Positions 44,586-53,913 of a DNA stretch of 64,000 bases are shown here, in pieces. The first letter of the stretch is position 1. Every line of letters begins with the position of its first letter. The notes under the pieces are model-generated. The model made no database searches. It saw nothing but the letters and a program-made list of their open reading frames with translations, and was not told the origin of the DNA. The position numbers and the translations under genes were made by a program. The stretch is from Acidithiobacillus ferrianus. Lineage in GTDB: Bacteria > Pseudomonadota > Gammaproteobacteria > Acidithiobacillales > Acidithiobacillaceae. Location of the stretch: positions 1 to 64,000 of the forward strand of contig NZ_WNJL01000037.1 in assembly GCF_010378095.1 (NCBI RefSeq), read 5' to 3'.

Positions 44586-45926
44586 CTAGCTCCGCTCGAA
44601 ATACCAGGCGTATTCCAGAGGATGGTAAGTATTCTGGAGCTTATTGAACTCATGTTGTTTGACGGCACTAAAAAGTTTGACGAACGGAGTTCCGAGCAGC
44701 GGAGCCAGGCACTGACCCTGACTCAGAGCCGATAAGGCTTGATCCCATCTGCTGGGTAATACGATTTGCGAGACGTTCTCTCCCTTGTGTAGCGCATAGG
44801 CATTGCCGGCGATGGCTGGCGGTGCCGAAACTCTATTCTGAAAGCCATACAACATGCCGCCGAGTACCGCAGCCAGTACCAGATAGGGATTGGCGTCGGC
44901 GCCTGCGAAGCGGTGTTCAATCCGCCTCGCTTCGGGCTCCGAGCGCGGGATGCGTAGCGCTGCGGTCCGGTTATTCTCACCCCAACAGGCGACCGTCGGG
45001 GCGTAAGAGCCGACCTGAAAGCGTCGGTAGGAATTGGCGTGTGGTGCCAGCAATGCCACCGCCTCAGGCATGGTAACGAGCATTCCCCCGAGGGCCTGCT
45101 CCAACAATTCTGGCTGTTTGGTGAAGGCATTATGGCCTTCGCGGTCCACGAGGCTGACATGTACGTGCATCCCTGACCCCGCTTCTTCGGGATACGGTTT
45201 TGCCATGAACGAGGCTGTATAGCCGCAGGCGCCGGCCACGCCTTTGATTAGCCTTTTTAAGGCCCAGGCATCATCCGCAGCGCGCAGAGCATCACGGCGA
45301 TAGTGTAAATTTACTTCAAACTGACCGTGGGCATTTTCGGAAACCATGGCCTCCAGGGGCAGATCATAGGTCGCAGCCGCTGCACTCAATTCCGAGAAAA
45401 ACTGTTCGTGAGCATCAATGCTGTCGAGACCATAAACCTGGATATCTCCGTTGTTACTTGGGAATGCTGCTTGCGCAGTCTCCTCCGGTCGGGGGAGGAG
45501 ATAAAATTCCAGCTCAAAGGCTACCTGCGGGAAGAAGCCTAGCGCCGCCAGATCGGCAATCAAGCGTTTGGCCAGGGCGCGCGGTTCGCCGTAAAAACCC
45601 GCATTCTCCGGCCCCTGCATGGTCAGCATCAGATCTGCTGCGGAGGCACGTCGCCAAAGAGCCGGCCTTAGCATATGTTCCAGGCAGAAACAGGGATAGT
45701 CGGCATCTCCACATTCCCAGACCAGACCGGTAGCCTCCACGGTGTCTCCGGTAATATCCGCCGCAAAAATGGAAGCAGGGAGGCTGATACCATTGCTCAG
45801 CACCTTTTCCAGCATAGCGATGGGGATGCGTTTACCTCTGGCAATACCATTGATATCGGGAAGGATGAGATCCACCGATTGTGGCATTGTCCCCACAATG
45901 GCGAGGTTCTCAAGCGGACTGGACAT
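44586..45926 (-). CDS. puuA: PuuA-type glutamate-polyamine ligase (second copy)
   Basis: The 446-residue glutamine-synthetase family protein has VDLILPDINGIARGKRIPIA, VAFELEFYLLPRP, ENAHGQFEVNLHY, GSGMHVHVSLVDREGHNAF and RTAALRIPRSEPEARRIEHR. PuuA enzymes attach polyamines to the gamma-carboxyl of glutamate. The start at 45926 (MSSPLEN) overlaps the end of the SpuC-type gene by 17 bases. The locus has two such ligases flanking the transaminase, as in Pseudomonas spu/pau clusters where paralogues differ in polyamine preference. Which substrate each takes cannot be told here. Confidence 0.84.
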   Translation of the reverse strand: MSSPLENLAIVGTMPQSVDLILPDINGIARGKRIPIAMLEKVLSNGISLPASIFAADITGDTVEATGLVWECGDADYPCFCLEHMLRPALWRRASAADLMLTMQGPENAGFYGEPRALAKRLIADLAALGFFPQVAFELEFYLLPRPEETAQAAFPSNNGDIQVYGLDSIDAHEQFFSELSAAAATYDLPLEAMVSENAHGQFEVNLHYRRDALRAADDAWALKRLIKGVAGACGYTASFMAKPYPEEAGSGMHVHVSLVDREGHNAFTKQPELLEQALGGMLVTMPEAVALLAPHANSYRRFQVGSYAPTVACWGENNRTAALRIPRSEPEARRIEHRFAGADANPYLVLAAVLGGMLYGFQNRVSAPPAIAGNAYALHKGENVSQIVLPSRWDQALSALSQGQCLAPLLGTPFVKLFSAVKQHEFNKLQNTYHPLEYAWYFERS

Positions 45927-47307
45927 GTCTGATTCCTTCAATTTTATTAGCACAGAGATCGGCCCAGGTGCTGTCCAGCGCCTTGCGGGCTTTTTCCAGT
46001 AATTCGTCCACATGGGCTTTGCTGAACATCAGGGGCGGGGAAATGATCATGGTGTCGCGCACCGCACGCATTACCAGGCTGTTGGCGAAGCAGTGGTCGC
46101 GGCAGCGCGTACCCACTTCGCCTTTCGTTTCAAAAAAGCGGCGGGGAGATTTACTCTGGACCAGTTCAATGGCGCCCAGTAGGCCGATGCCGCGTACCTC
46201 TCCGACCAGAGGATGATCCTTCAGATCGCGCAGGCGGGTTTGCAGATAGTCGCCGACCGTAGCCGCATTTTCGACCAGACCCTCATCCGCAATAATCCGG
46301 ATATTCTCGAGGGCCACGGCACAGGAGACGGGGTGTCCGGAATAGGTAAAACCATGCACAAATTCACTGCCCTTGTGGATGATAGTATTGGCCACGCGGT
46401 CGCCTACTATGACCGCAGAGATAGGCAGATATCCCGAAGACAGTCCCTTGGCCAGGGTCATGAGGTCCGGTTTGATATCATAAAGTTCTGAGGCGAACCA
46501 CTTGCCGGTGCGCCCGAAGCCGGTGATGACTTCATCGGCAATCAGCAAAACCCCGTATTTTTTGCAGATGCGCTGGATTTTTCCCCAATAGCTGGCGGGC
46601 GGAACAATCATGCCGCCGGAACCCTGGACCGGTTCACCGATAAAAGCTGCCACCTTATCGGCCCCCAGTTCGAGAATGCGTTCCTCCAGAGCTTGAGCGG
46701 CCTGAATACCGAAAGCCTCGGCGTCTAGCTCAGTATCTGCTCCGAATAGATAGGGCGCGGCAATGTGGGAAAAACCGGGCAGCGGAACGCCGCCCTGTCC
46801 GTGCATATGCGGGCCGGAAAGACTGGCGGTGACGCTGGTGCTCCCATGGTAACCATGATTGCGACCAATAATGATCTGGCGCTGCGCTTCCCCCTCCAGT
46901 TCCCAGTAATAACGCACCATGCGGACAATGGTGTCATTGGCTTCGGATCCAGAGTTAGCATAAAAAACATGGTTCAGCCCGGCTGGTGTCCGCGCGGCGA
47001 GTTGCTCCGCCAGTTCAATACTCGGAACGGTGGCCGTCTTAAAAAAACTGTTGTAGTAGGGCAGTGTGTTCATCTGGCGGGCGGCGGCATCGGCAAGCTC
47101 TTTCCGCCCGTAGCCGATATTGACGCACCACAGCCCGGCCATTCCGTCGAGAATTTTATTGCCGCTGATATCCCAGATATGGGCACCTTCTGCCCGGGTA
47201 ATAATGCGTGCGCCACCTTCCTTCCCCAATGCCTCCGTATCGGTAAAAGGGTGCATATAATGGGCCAAATCTGACTGTCGTAAATTCTGAGCGTTATCGT
47301 TCATCAT
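45910..47307 (-). CDS. spuC: Putrescine-pyruvate aminotransferase (SpuC-like)
   Basis: The 465-residue class III aminotransferase has HYMHPFTDTEALGKEGGARI, MAGLWCVNIGYGRKELADAA, YANSGSEANDTIVRMVRYYW, LIADEVITGFGRTGKWFASE and the PLP Lys in LMTLAKGLSSGYLPI. It is close in pattern to SpuC, which transaminates putrescine (and related diamines) with pyruvate to give 4-aminobutyraldehyde and alanine. It lies between the two PuuA-type ligases. Together with PuuA/PuuB it gives the cell two ways to open putrescine. It is intact. Confidence 0.85.
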   Translation of the reverse strand: MMNDNAQNLRQSDLAHYMHPFTDTEALGKEGGARIITRAEGAHIWDISGNKILDGMAGLWCVNIGYGRKELADAAARQMNTLPYYNSFFKTATVPSIELAEQLAARTPAGLNHVFYANSGSEANDTIVRMVRYYWELEGEAQRQIIIGRNHGYHGSTSVTASLSGPHMHGQGGVPLPGFSHIAAPYLFGADTELDAEAFGIQAAQALEERILELGADKVAAFIGEPVQGSGGMIVPPASYWGKIQRICKKYGVLLIADEVITGFGRTGKWFASELYDIKPDLMTLAKGLSSGYLPISAVIVGDRVANTIIHKGSEFVHGFTYSGHPVSCAVALENIRIIADEGLVENAATVGDYLQTRLRDLKDHPLVGEVRGIGLLGAIELVQSKSPRRFFETKGEVGTRCRDHCFANSLVMRAVRDTMIISPPLMFSKAHVDELLEKARKALDSTWADLCANKIEGIRHVQSA

Positions 47308-47333
47308 GATGGTCCTCTTCCGATGTTATCCCC

Positions 47334-48677
47334 TTAGACATTGAGAAGCAGGTGTTCCCGCTCCCAGGAGCTGATAACCCGCAGATAGGTTTCATATTCC
47401 AGACGTTTTACTGCGGCAAATACCCGCACGAATCTTTCCCCCAGCAAGTTTTGCAGATCGCTACTGTGTTCCATCAGCTTCAGGGCGTGGGAAAGCTCCC
47501 GGGGTAGTGCATAAGGCAGGTCGTAGGCGGAACCCCGGTAGGGCGGCGAAGGCTCCAGGTGTTCGACCATGCCCAAATACCCGCACGCCAATGCGGCGGC
47601 AATAGCCAGGTAGGGATTGGCATCGGCACCGGGCACCCGATTTTCCACGCGAATATTGGCCGCATCGGCGTAAGGCACGCGCAGTCCGCAGGTGCGATTG
47701 TCGTAGCCCCACTGAAAATTGATGGGTGCATCGGAGTGTCGGGTCAGTCTCCGGTAGGAGTTCACGTTAGGGGCAAAAATGGCCATGACTGCGGGCAAGG
47801 ACTTTTGTTGGCCAGCGATAAAAGATAAAAATAAAGGGCTGCCGTCGCCGTTGGTATCCGCAAAGAGGTTCTGACCCGTGTTCATATCGAGCACGCTCTG
47901 ATGCAAGTGCATGGAGCTGCCGGGTTGCCCTTCCATGGGTTTCGCCATGAAGGTGGCGTAGATGTCATGGCGCAGAGCTACTTCCCGTACCGTCCGCTTG
48001 AACAGAAAAACCTGGTCGGCGAGATTGAGCGGTTCTCCATGCAGAAAGTTGATTTCGACTTGCCCCGCGCCTTCTTCGTGAATCAAGGTGTCTGTATCAA
48101 GCTTCTGGATTTCGCAAAAGTCATACATTTCTTCAAAAAGTGGGTCAAATTCATTGACCGCGTCGATACTGTAAGACTGCCGGCCCGACTCCTGGCGTCC
48201 GGAGCGCCCTATCGGGGAAGCGAGAGGATAATCAGGGTCGGTATTTCGGGCTACCAGAAAAAATTCCAGTTCGGGTGCGATGACAGGCGCCCAGCCTCTC
48301 TCTTTGTAGAGGTCAAGAACCGCCCGCAATACGGCGCGGGGCGCAATGGAGACTTTATCTCCGTTGATATAGTGGCAATCGTGAATGACCTGTGCAGTCG
48401 GTTCCTTGGCCCAGGGCACCAGACGCAGGGTGTTTTCGTCGGGTATCAGTTGCATGTCGATGATCGCCGGATCTGAGCCGGTTTCATCATCCTCGGGATA
48501 CTCTCCGGTTACTGTTTGCGTGAAGATGGATTCGGGAAGGCGCAGGGTTCCGCCCTTTAGGTACTTGTTGGCGGGGACGATCTTTCCGCGAGGAATGCCG
48601 GTGAGATCGGGGACCAGGCATTCTACCTCCGTGATGCCGTGCTCGGTAAACCAGGATTTAAAAGTGTCTGTAACCAT
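47334..48677 (-). CDS. puuA: PuuA-type glutamate-putrescine ligase (first copy)
   Basis: The 447-residue glutamine-synthetase family protein starts with ECLVPDLTGIPRGKIVPANK, has APELEFFLVARNTDPDYPL, EEGAGQVEINFLHGEPL, GSSMHLHQSVLDMNTGQNLF and NRTCGLRVPYADAANIRVEN. This is the SpuI/PuuA pattern. It is the first gene downstream of the 48696 palindrome and is followed after 26 bases by the SpuC-like gene. It would form gamma-glutamylputrescine for PuuB. It appears full length and intact. Confidence 0.87.
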   Translation of the reverse strand: MVTDTFKSWFTEHGITEVECLVPDLTGIPRGKIVPANKYLKGGTLRLPESIFTQTVTGEYPEDDETGSDPAIIDMQLIPDENTLRLVPWAKEPTAQVIHDCHYINGDKVSIAPRAVLRAVLDLYKERGWAPVIAPELEFFLVARNTDPDYPLASPIGRSGRQESGRQSYSIDAVNEFDPLFEEMYDFCEIQKLDTDTLIHEEGAGQVEINFLHGEPLNLADQVFLFKRTVREVALRHDIYATFMAKPMEGQPGSSMHLHQSVLDMNTGQNLFADTNGDGSPLFLSFIAGQQKSLPAVMAIFAPNVNSYRRLTRHSDAPINFQWGYDNRTCGLRVPYADAANIRVENRVPGADANPYLAIAAALACGYLGMVEHLEPSPPYRGSAYDLPYALPRELSHALKLMEHSSDLQNLLGERFVRVFAAVKRLEYETYLRVISSWEREHLLLNV

Positions 48678-48695
48678 GAGTAATCACCATTGAAT

Positions 48696-48711
48696 GTTTA
48701 TTATAATAAAC
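48696..48711. promoter_or_regulatory. Perfect 16-bp palindrome upstream of puuA
   Basis: GTTTATTATAATAAAC is a perfect palindrome 19 bases upstream of the puuA start; its core TATAAT could also serve as a -10 box, so a bound repressor would cover the promoter. A related half-site (GTTTATTTTG) is at about 48758. A similar 16-mer is at 43262. It is a candidate PuuR-type operator. Confidence 0.5.
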
Positions 48712-48748
48712 GTTATGTGTGTTTTTATGGAAAATAACAAATATTTTA

Positions 48749-49462
48749 CTAAAAATGTTTATTTTGTGATGAACCGATAAAGTCTTTCCAGAGGGCTTCC
48801 TGTCTGGAACTGTCCGCGCCAACAATCTCCGGATGCCACTGCACGCCGATGCACCAGGGATGGGCGCCTAATTCGACCGCTTCTATGGTTCCATCGCTGG
48901 CCTCAGCGCTGATGCGTAAACCACTGCCCAAGTACCGGATGGACTGGTGGTGCCATGAAGCAACGGTGAGGGGTTGATCTCCCAGAAGCACTGAGAGCGC
49001 GCTGTCGGGCCTGAGTTGAACAGCATGTGGAATCGGGCCACTCGGTTCTGCCCGGTGGGGTAGGGTGTCGCCTACCACATCCGGCAAGTGCTCGTGGAGA
49101 CTGCCGCCGAGCACAATATTCAAGATCTGCATTCCACGACAAATAGCCAGTACCGGGATAGAAGAATGGATGAGTGCTTTAGTCAGAGCAAACTCGAAAC
49201 GATCACGCGTCTCACTGAGTCCATAAAGTTGAGCATGCTGAGTATCGCCATCATAAATAGCCGGATTTATATCACCGCCACCAGTCAGTACGACACCATC
49301 GAGACGCTGCAGTAACGCGGGAATCGGCGTTCCTCCAGGAGGCAGAAGAATAGGGATGCCGCCGGCAGTCTCCACAGCGCGCACATATTCGAAGGGCAGC
49401 ATATAGCGTCCTTTGTCATCTATTGCGTAGGTAGTCAGTCCGATCCATGGTGGGTTTTGCAT
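48749..49462 (-). CDS. puuD: Gamma-glutamyl-GABA hydrolase (PuuD-like)
   Basis: The 237-residue class I glutamine-amidotransferase-like hydrolase has the nucleophile Cys in VLAICRGMQILNIVLGGSLH and the His-Glu of the triad in CIGVQWHPEIV, with GVVLTGGGDINPAIY near the N-terminus. PuuD cleaves gamma-glutamyl-GABA to GABA and glutamate, closing the gamma-glutamyl cycle. It starts 11 bases after the SDR stop and is in the order SDR-puuD-puuA. It is intact and of usual length. Confidence 0.88.
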   Translation of the reverse strand: MQNPPWIGLTTYAIDDKGRYMLPFEYVRAVETAGGIPILLPPGGTPIPALLQRLDGVVLTGGGDINPAIYDGDTQHAQLYGLSETRDRFEFALTKALIHSSIPVLAICRGMQILNIVLGGSLHEHLPDVVGDTLPHRAEPSGPIPHAVQLRPDSALSVLLGDQPLTVASWHHQSIRYLGSGLRISAEASDGTIEAVELGAHPWCIGVQWHPEIVGADSSRQEALWKDFIGSSQNKHF

Positions 49463-49473
49463 GAGCTTCTCTT

Positions 49474-50214
49474 TTAGCGGCGGAAAACCTTATCAACGCG
49501 GGCCTGATCCAAAGGGCGAATGACCATACTGTCGATATTCACATGAGCTGGGCGCGTAACCGCCCATCTTATGGCATCGGCGATATCAGCAGCGCTCAGC
49601 GGCTCCATGCCCGCATAAACGCTGTTCGCACGAGCGGCATCGCCACCGAAGCGGGTTAAGCTGAATTCTGTCTCCACGAAACCGGGATCAATTTCAGTAA
49701 CACGAATGGGTTTGCCCAGCCACTCCAGCCGCATGGTTTCGCTGATGGCACGGACGGCATGTTTACAGGCGGTGTATCCTGCCCCCCCTACGTAAGTCTC
49801 AAAACCTGCGACACTGCCAATGTTGACGACGTGAGACACCTGGCTGCTATCTGCCAGCAGGCGCGGATAAAGCGCCTTGCTCATGCGGGCTAATCCAAGA
49901 ACATTGGATTGATACATATTCAGCCACTGATTTTCGTCCATGCCGACAATAGGCTCCAATCCCAGTGCGCCTCCGGCGTTGTTGATCAGAACCTGAACGC
50001 TATCGGGTAGTTCATTGACGAATTGCTGCACGGAATAGGTCTGGGTGACATCCAGAGGAAGAGCAATGGCGCCATATTTTTCAGCCAGGACGTTGAGGTG
50101 GCTCATGCGACGGGCACCCATGTAGACGCTGAAATCTGCTTCTACCAAGGCCCGTACGGTTTCCGCCCCAATTCCCGACGAGGCACCGGTGATTGCTGCA
50201 ACCTTTTTAGTCAT
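49474..50214 (-). CDS. SDR-family oxidoreductase (YdfG-like)
   Basis: The 246-residue short-chain dehydrogenase has AAITGASSGIGAETVRALVE, VLINNAGGALGLEP, NIGSVAGFETYVGGAGYTAC with Tyr-x-x-x-Lys in YTACKHA, and ITEIDPG-like VTEIDPGFVETEFS. The pattern is that of YdfG, an NADP-dependent 3-hydroxy acid or serine dehydrogenase. A role in reducing or oxidising aldehyde or hydroxy acid intermediates of polyamine breakdown is possible. ATG 50214 follows AAGGAG; the ATG at 50256 lacks support. Confidence 0.8.
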   Translation of the reverse strand: MTKKVAAITGASSGIGAETVRALVEADFSVYMGARRMSHLNVLAEKYGAIALPLDVTQTYSVQQFVNELPDSVQVLINNAGGALGLEPIVGMDENQWLNMYQSNVLGLARMSKALYPRLLADSSQVSHVVNIGSVAGFETYVGGAGYTACKHAVRAISETMRLEWLGKPIRVTEIDPGFVETEFSLTRFGGDAARANSVYAGMEPLSAADIADAIRWAVTRPAHVNIDSMVIRPLDQARVDKVFRR

Positions 50215-50311
50215 AAATGTAAACTCCTTGTGGTAATGAAAGTCCGGATACGGCAATTAGTGCTGCTCCATATCCGGAGTAAAATTGAACGGGGCTTCAA
50301 CAAACCTTTTA

Positions 50312-51700
50312 TTAAATACTTTCTGTGACCAGCGCCGGTTGTGCGGGTGCGGTATCCTTGGTCTGGTTTCTGAAGAAAACCAGTCCCACCAGTAATCCGC
50401 CGAGCCCTACCAGATTGGTAATCATTCCGAAGGTAGTTACCGCATAACCGGCCATGATGAACAGAAAGATGCCGCTGGCGCCTGGGAAAATGCAGAAGCT
50501 CAGCCCGCGCAGAAAGGATTGCTTGAAACTGTCTCGCATCATCCATGCCGCAGCCAGACCCGCCAGGCCATAGTAATAAGCTACCTGAATGCCGATGGCA
50601 TTGACCGAGTCGTTGATGATGGCGCTTATGGAGGGCATGAACGATGATGCCCAGATAGAGGCTACCCCGAGTATGATGAGCACATACATCGCCTTCACGG
50701 GCGTTTGCGTGCGCGCATCGACATCCCCCAGTTGCCGGCTGAACAAGCCGTCTCTACCCATAGCGAACAGCGTCCGGGAGAACTGCAGCATGGTGGTTTC
50801 TAAAGTCGCAATGGAGGAGAGGATCACCGCGACCGTAGCCATCAGGGCTCCACTGCGTCCCAGCCCTGAGGTAACCGCAATATTATAAACGATATTGTCA
50901 CTGAGACCGGAGGCGTCTTTCACCGAAAACAAAAACAATGCGGCCAGAGTAAAAGTAATGTAAAAAGTAATGGTTACGAAAACACTTCCAAAGCCACCGT
51001 TTCCGGCATTTTTCTCCGTATTTTTGGTTTCCTCACTGAGATTGGAGGTTACATCCCAACCCCAGTAAAAGAAAATAACGACTAGGGCGGATTCCGCAAA
51101 GGTTTTCGGGCTGTAGTCAAAACCGAACCAGGACCAGGAAAAAGTATTCACAGCACCATGTATCCCGATGTGCACGAAAGCTGCAATACCCACAATGCTC
51201 AGAATGATGAGTTCTATGGTACTCATGATCATCTGTAGCTTACTCGTCAGCTTGATGCCGACGATGAGTACCACAGCAATAGCCAGAAACCACAAGGTTG
51301 CCACGGAGGTGGTGGCTACCACACTGCTGGTGAGATGGGGGGCCACATAATCAAGGGTAGAGGTGGCAATGGGCATGCTCCCCGTAACCATGAATACCAG
51401 CGAAGCGACAAGTAGCGCCCACCCCGAAAGAAAGCCGGGTAGTTTCCCGAAGAGCTTTGACGTCCACGCATAGGCAGCGCCCGCACTGGGCATACGGCTG
51501 TTCAGTAATTTGTAGGCGAGTGCGATTCCTAGCATGGGAATCGCAAATATGAGCAAACTACCGGGGGCGAGAACGCCTGCGGTACCAATGAGCGCTGCAG
51601 TGGTCGCCGCGATAGTGAATGCAGGCGCGCTGCCAGCGATGCCCATCACAATGGATTCAATAAAAGATAAACTATCTCTGCGCAACTGGTTAGATTTCAT
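50312..51700 (-). CDS. puuP: APC-family putrescine/amino-acid permease (PuuP-like)
   Basis: The 462-residue membrane protein has about 12 hydrophobic helices. The first is SIVMGIAGSAPAFTIAATTA; the sixth-helix region has ESALVVIFFYWGWDVTSNLS; LFAMGRDGLFSRQLGDVDAR lies after helix 8. This is the pattern of polyamine and amine APC transporters. The start is ATG 51700 (MKSNQLRRDS), since the 51754 ATG extends a non-conserved head. Its place between PuuD/SDR and the PotF-type binding protein supports putrescine uptake. It is not a close relative of the 35392 permease. Confidence 0.8.
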   Translation of the reverse strand: MKSNQLRRDSLSFIESIVMGIAGSAPAFTIAATTAALIGTAGVLAPGSLLIFAIPMLGIALAYKLLNSRMPSAGAAYAWTSKLFGKLPGFLSGWALLVASLVFMVTGSMPIATSTLDYVAPHLTSSVVATTSVATLWFLAIAVVLIVGIKLTSKLQMIMSTIELIILSIVGIAAFVHIGIHGAVNTFSWSWFGFDYSPKTFAESALVVIFFYWGWDVTSNLSEETKNTEKNAGNGGFGSVFVTITFYITFTLAALFLFSVKDASGLSDNIVYNIAVTSGLGRSGALMATVAVILSSIATLETTMLQFSRTLFAMGRDGLFSRQLGDVDARTQTPVKAMYVLIILGVASIWASSFMPSISAIINDSVNAIGIQVAYYYGLAGLAAAWMMRDSFKQSFLRGLSFCIFPGASGIFLFIMAGYAVTTFGMITNLVGLGGLLVGLVFFRNQTKDTAPAQPALVTESI

Positions 51701-51821
51701 GACTATTCTCCAAAAAATATCGTACCGGAAGCCTAGGCTTCCGTGACACTGCATTAATGGGAAAAACTAGATCTAAAGACACCACCAATAAATAGACTGC
51801 ATTATCGTACTTACTGGGTGA

Positions 51822-52901
51822 TCACTGACTTCGAACTTCTGTCCATATCTGGTTATATTCGGTCAGCTCCTTGCCAGAGAGCTGGGGCAAATATTTCAGC
51901 TGTGCCAGAGTCTCCTTGTCCGGCAAGAAATAAGGAGTTTTTAACAACGGTTTCAAATATATTACCGACGCTGCATTGGGTGAAGAATAGTTGTTGTAAT
52001 TGGAGAGTTCCGCACCTATTTTCGGATTGAGAATGAAATTGATGAAATCATAAGCCAGAGTCTTGTCCGGTGCATTTTTGGGAATGCACATATTGTCGAC
52101 CCATATTTCGGCCCCGGATTTCGGCAGAATATAGTGAATATGTCCGAATTTTCTAGGATGCTTGAGGATGTCATAGGAAATCGTACCGCTGAACATGATT
52201 CCGGCAGCAATGACTCCTTTCGTTAAAGCATGGCGGGCCGGGGTACCATCCATAAAGCCCACAAAATTATGACGTTTTTCGGTGGCTACTATGAGTTTTG
52301 CCGCTTTCATCCAGTCTGCCGTTCCTTTGCAGTTAAAGCCGTAGCCGAGATACGCACAGGCCGCACCAATCGTATCCTGACCACTGCCTCCCATCAGCGC
52401 AAACGGATATTTCTCATTCAACTTGGGATCGAACAGCAAAGCCCAACCATCGGTATTATCTGGAAGCTTGACTTTACTACTGTCATAGCCGATACCGGTC
52501 ATACCCCATTGATAAGGCACGCTGTAGGTATTATGGGGATCATATTCCGGATTCTGGAATTGTGGCATAATATTTTTCATGTTGGGAATGAGTTTGGGAT
52601 CCAGTTTGGTCAATAGGCCGGCATCTACCATCCGTTTGATGTAATAATTGGAGGGTACGACAATATCGTATTGTGAGTCACCGCCAGCTTCGAGTTTTGC
52701 GGACATCTCTCCAAGAGAATTGTAATAGTTCTGTACCACCTTGCAGTGGTATTTTTCCTCAAATTTCTTGATGATGTTGGGCGACATATAGTCGGTCCAG
52801 TTGTATAAATATAAAGTAGGCATGGCCTCGGCAAGCAGCGGCGTGCAGGCCAGAGCGAGCGCGATGCTGGTTTTTGCTAGAATTTTAAACGGTTTTCTCA
52901 T
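51822..52901 (-). CDS. potF: Polyamine ABC transporter substrate-binding protein (PotF-like)
   Basis: The 359-residue protein has a signal peptide (FKILAKTSIALALACTPLLA) and the family start LYLYNWTDYMSPNIIKKFEE, with YDIVVPSNYYIKRMVDAGLL and VPYQWGMTGIGYDSSKV in the first lobe and WVDNMCIPKNAPDKTLAYDF in the second. Polyamine-binding residues of the PotF/SpuD type fall in the NWTDY and WGMTG segments. The ATG at 52901 is preferred. It would deliver putrescine or other diamines to the PotGHI importer encoded upstream; a 200-base palindromic insert separates it from potI. Confidence 0.88.
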   Translation of the reverse strand: MRKPFKILAKTSIALALACTPLLAEAMPTLYLYNWTDYMSPNIIKKFEEKYHCKVVQNYYNSLGEMSAKLEAGGDSQYDIVVPSNYYIKRMVDAGLLTKLDPKLIPNMKNIMPQFQNPEYDPHNTYSVPYQWGMTGIGYDSSKVKLPDNTDGWALLFDPKLNEKYPFALMGGSGQDTIGAACAYLGYGFNCKGTADWMKAAKLIVATEKRHNFVGFMDGTPARHALTKGVIAAGIMFSGTISYDILKHPRKFGHIHYILPKSGAEIWVDNMCIPKNAPDKTLAYDFINFILNPKIGAELSNYNNYSSPNAASVIYLKPLLKTPYFLPDKETLAQLKYLPQLSGKELTEYNQIWTEVRSQ

Positions 52902-52939
52902 GTTGTCTTTGCTCCTGCATTGGTAGTTGTTAAAAAACA

Positions 52940-53095
52940 CGTGGACGTCCTCCCCGCCCTCAGCCTACGGCTGCCGCTCTCAAGAACGGGAAGGACGGGA
53001 CTTCACACCGCAAAGCATTGGCTTTTTCGCCTATTTGGGGGCTCAAAAGCCAAGCACTGCTTTATCTCCCCCTTGAAAGGGGGGATAGCTTGATG
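52940..53095. repeat. Palindromic insert resembling an IS200/IS605 right end
   Basis: An outer stem CGTCCTCCCCG (52946-52956) with CGGGAAGGACG (52987-52997) encloses an inner CAGCC-TAC-GGCTG hairpin (52961-52973). A second hairpin CCCCCTT/AAGGGGG is at 53068-53083. The block lies between potI and potF. On the minus strand the layout resembles the palindromic right end seen after tnpB genes. No transposase is present. It is probably a solo end or MITE-like element. Confidence 0.45.
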
Positions 53096-53118
53096 GCGCA
53101 TTGATAAAAAACGGTTGG

Positions 53119-53913
53119 TTACTTAACCTCCTTACGCATGACTGTTCCGGCCAGAGCAATGGCGATACTCGCGAGCACCAGTATGGAAGCAATCGCATTT
53201 ATTTCGGGCGTCACGCCTTTTTTGGCAATGGCGCCGTAGATATAAATGGGCACCGTAACGCTGGAGGGTCCCGCTGTAAAAAAACTGATAACCAGATCGT
53301 CCAGGGAAAGGGTGAATACCAACAGAAAGCCTCCCAGGAGCGTCGGGCTGAGGACCGGCAAGAGAAGATGACGCAGGACTTTTCCCTGGTTACCGTACAG
53401 GTCATGTATTGCATCAATGAGTTGTGGATCAATGGTGCGTAATTTTGCATATACTAGCAAGGCAACATAAGGTAGCTCGAAGGTGATATGAGCAAGGATC
53501 ATCGTCGGAAGCCCAGCTTGGAGCAGCCCGGTATAGCGATTGATATAATTAAAAAATATCATGTCCGCGATGCCGAAAATGATGCTTGGTGTAATAATCG
53601 GCAGATAAATCAGGTAACTGGCAGCGCTTCTCTGGCGGGTCCGCATAGCCGACAGACCGTAAGCCAGAAACGTACCTAGTATTGTCGCCGGAATCGCGGA
53701 TAATCCTGCCAGCAGAATCGATGTGACAAAGGCTTGACGGATATCTGCAGAAGACAATAGATCGGCATACCATTGTGTGGTAAGCCCCGCGCTGAGCCCC
53801 TCACCCAGTTGTGCGAAGGAATATAGAAATACCAGAAGTAGCGGTACGTATAAAAACAGGTAGGCACACCCAGTGAACGCCTGACTCATAGTTCTGTATA
53901 TATTGCTTTTCAT
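53119..53913 (-). CDS. potI: Polyamine ABC transporter permease (PotI-like)
   Basis: The 264-residue membrane protein has six hydrophobic segments, starting CAYLFLYVPLLLVFLYSFAQ, and the ABC permease EAA-type loop around EAA-equivalent IDAIHDLYGNQGKVLRHLLL. Its ATG at 53913 overlaps the potH stop as ATGA; the longer frame to 54024 is inside potH. Together with PotH it forms the membrane channel of the polyamine importer. It is intact. Confidence 0.87.
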   Translation of the reverse strand: MKSNIYRTMSQAFTGCAYLFLYVPLLLVFLYSFAQLGEGLSAGLTTQWYADLLSSADIRQAFVTSILLAGLSAIPATILGTFLAYGLSAMRTRQRSAASYLIYLPIITPSIIFGIADMIFFNYINRYTGLLQAGLPTMILAHITFELPYVALLVYAKLRTIDPQLIDAIHDLYGNQGKVLRHLLLPVLSPTLLGGFLLVFTLSLDDLVISFFTAGPSSVTVPIYIYGAIAKKGVTPEINAIASILVLASIAIALAGTVMRKEVK

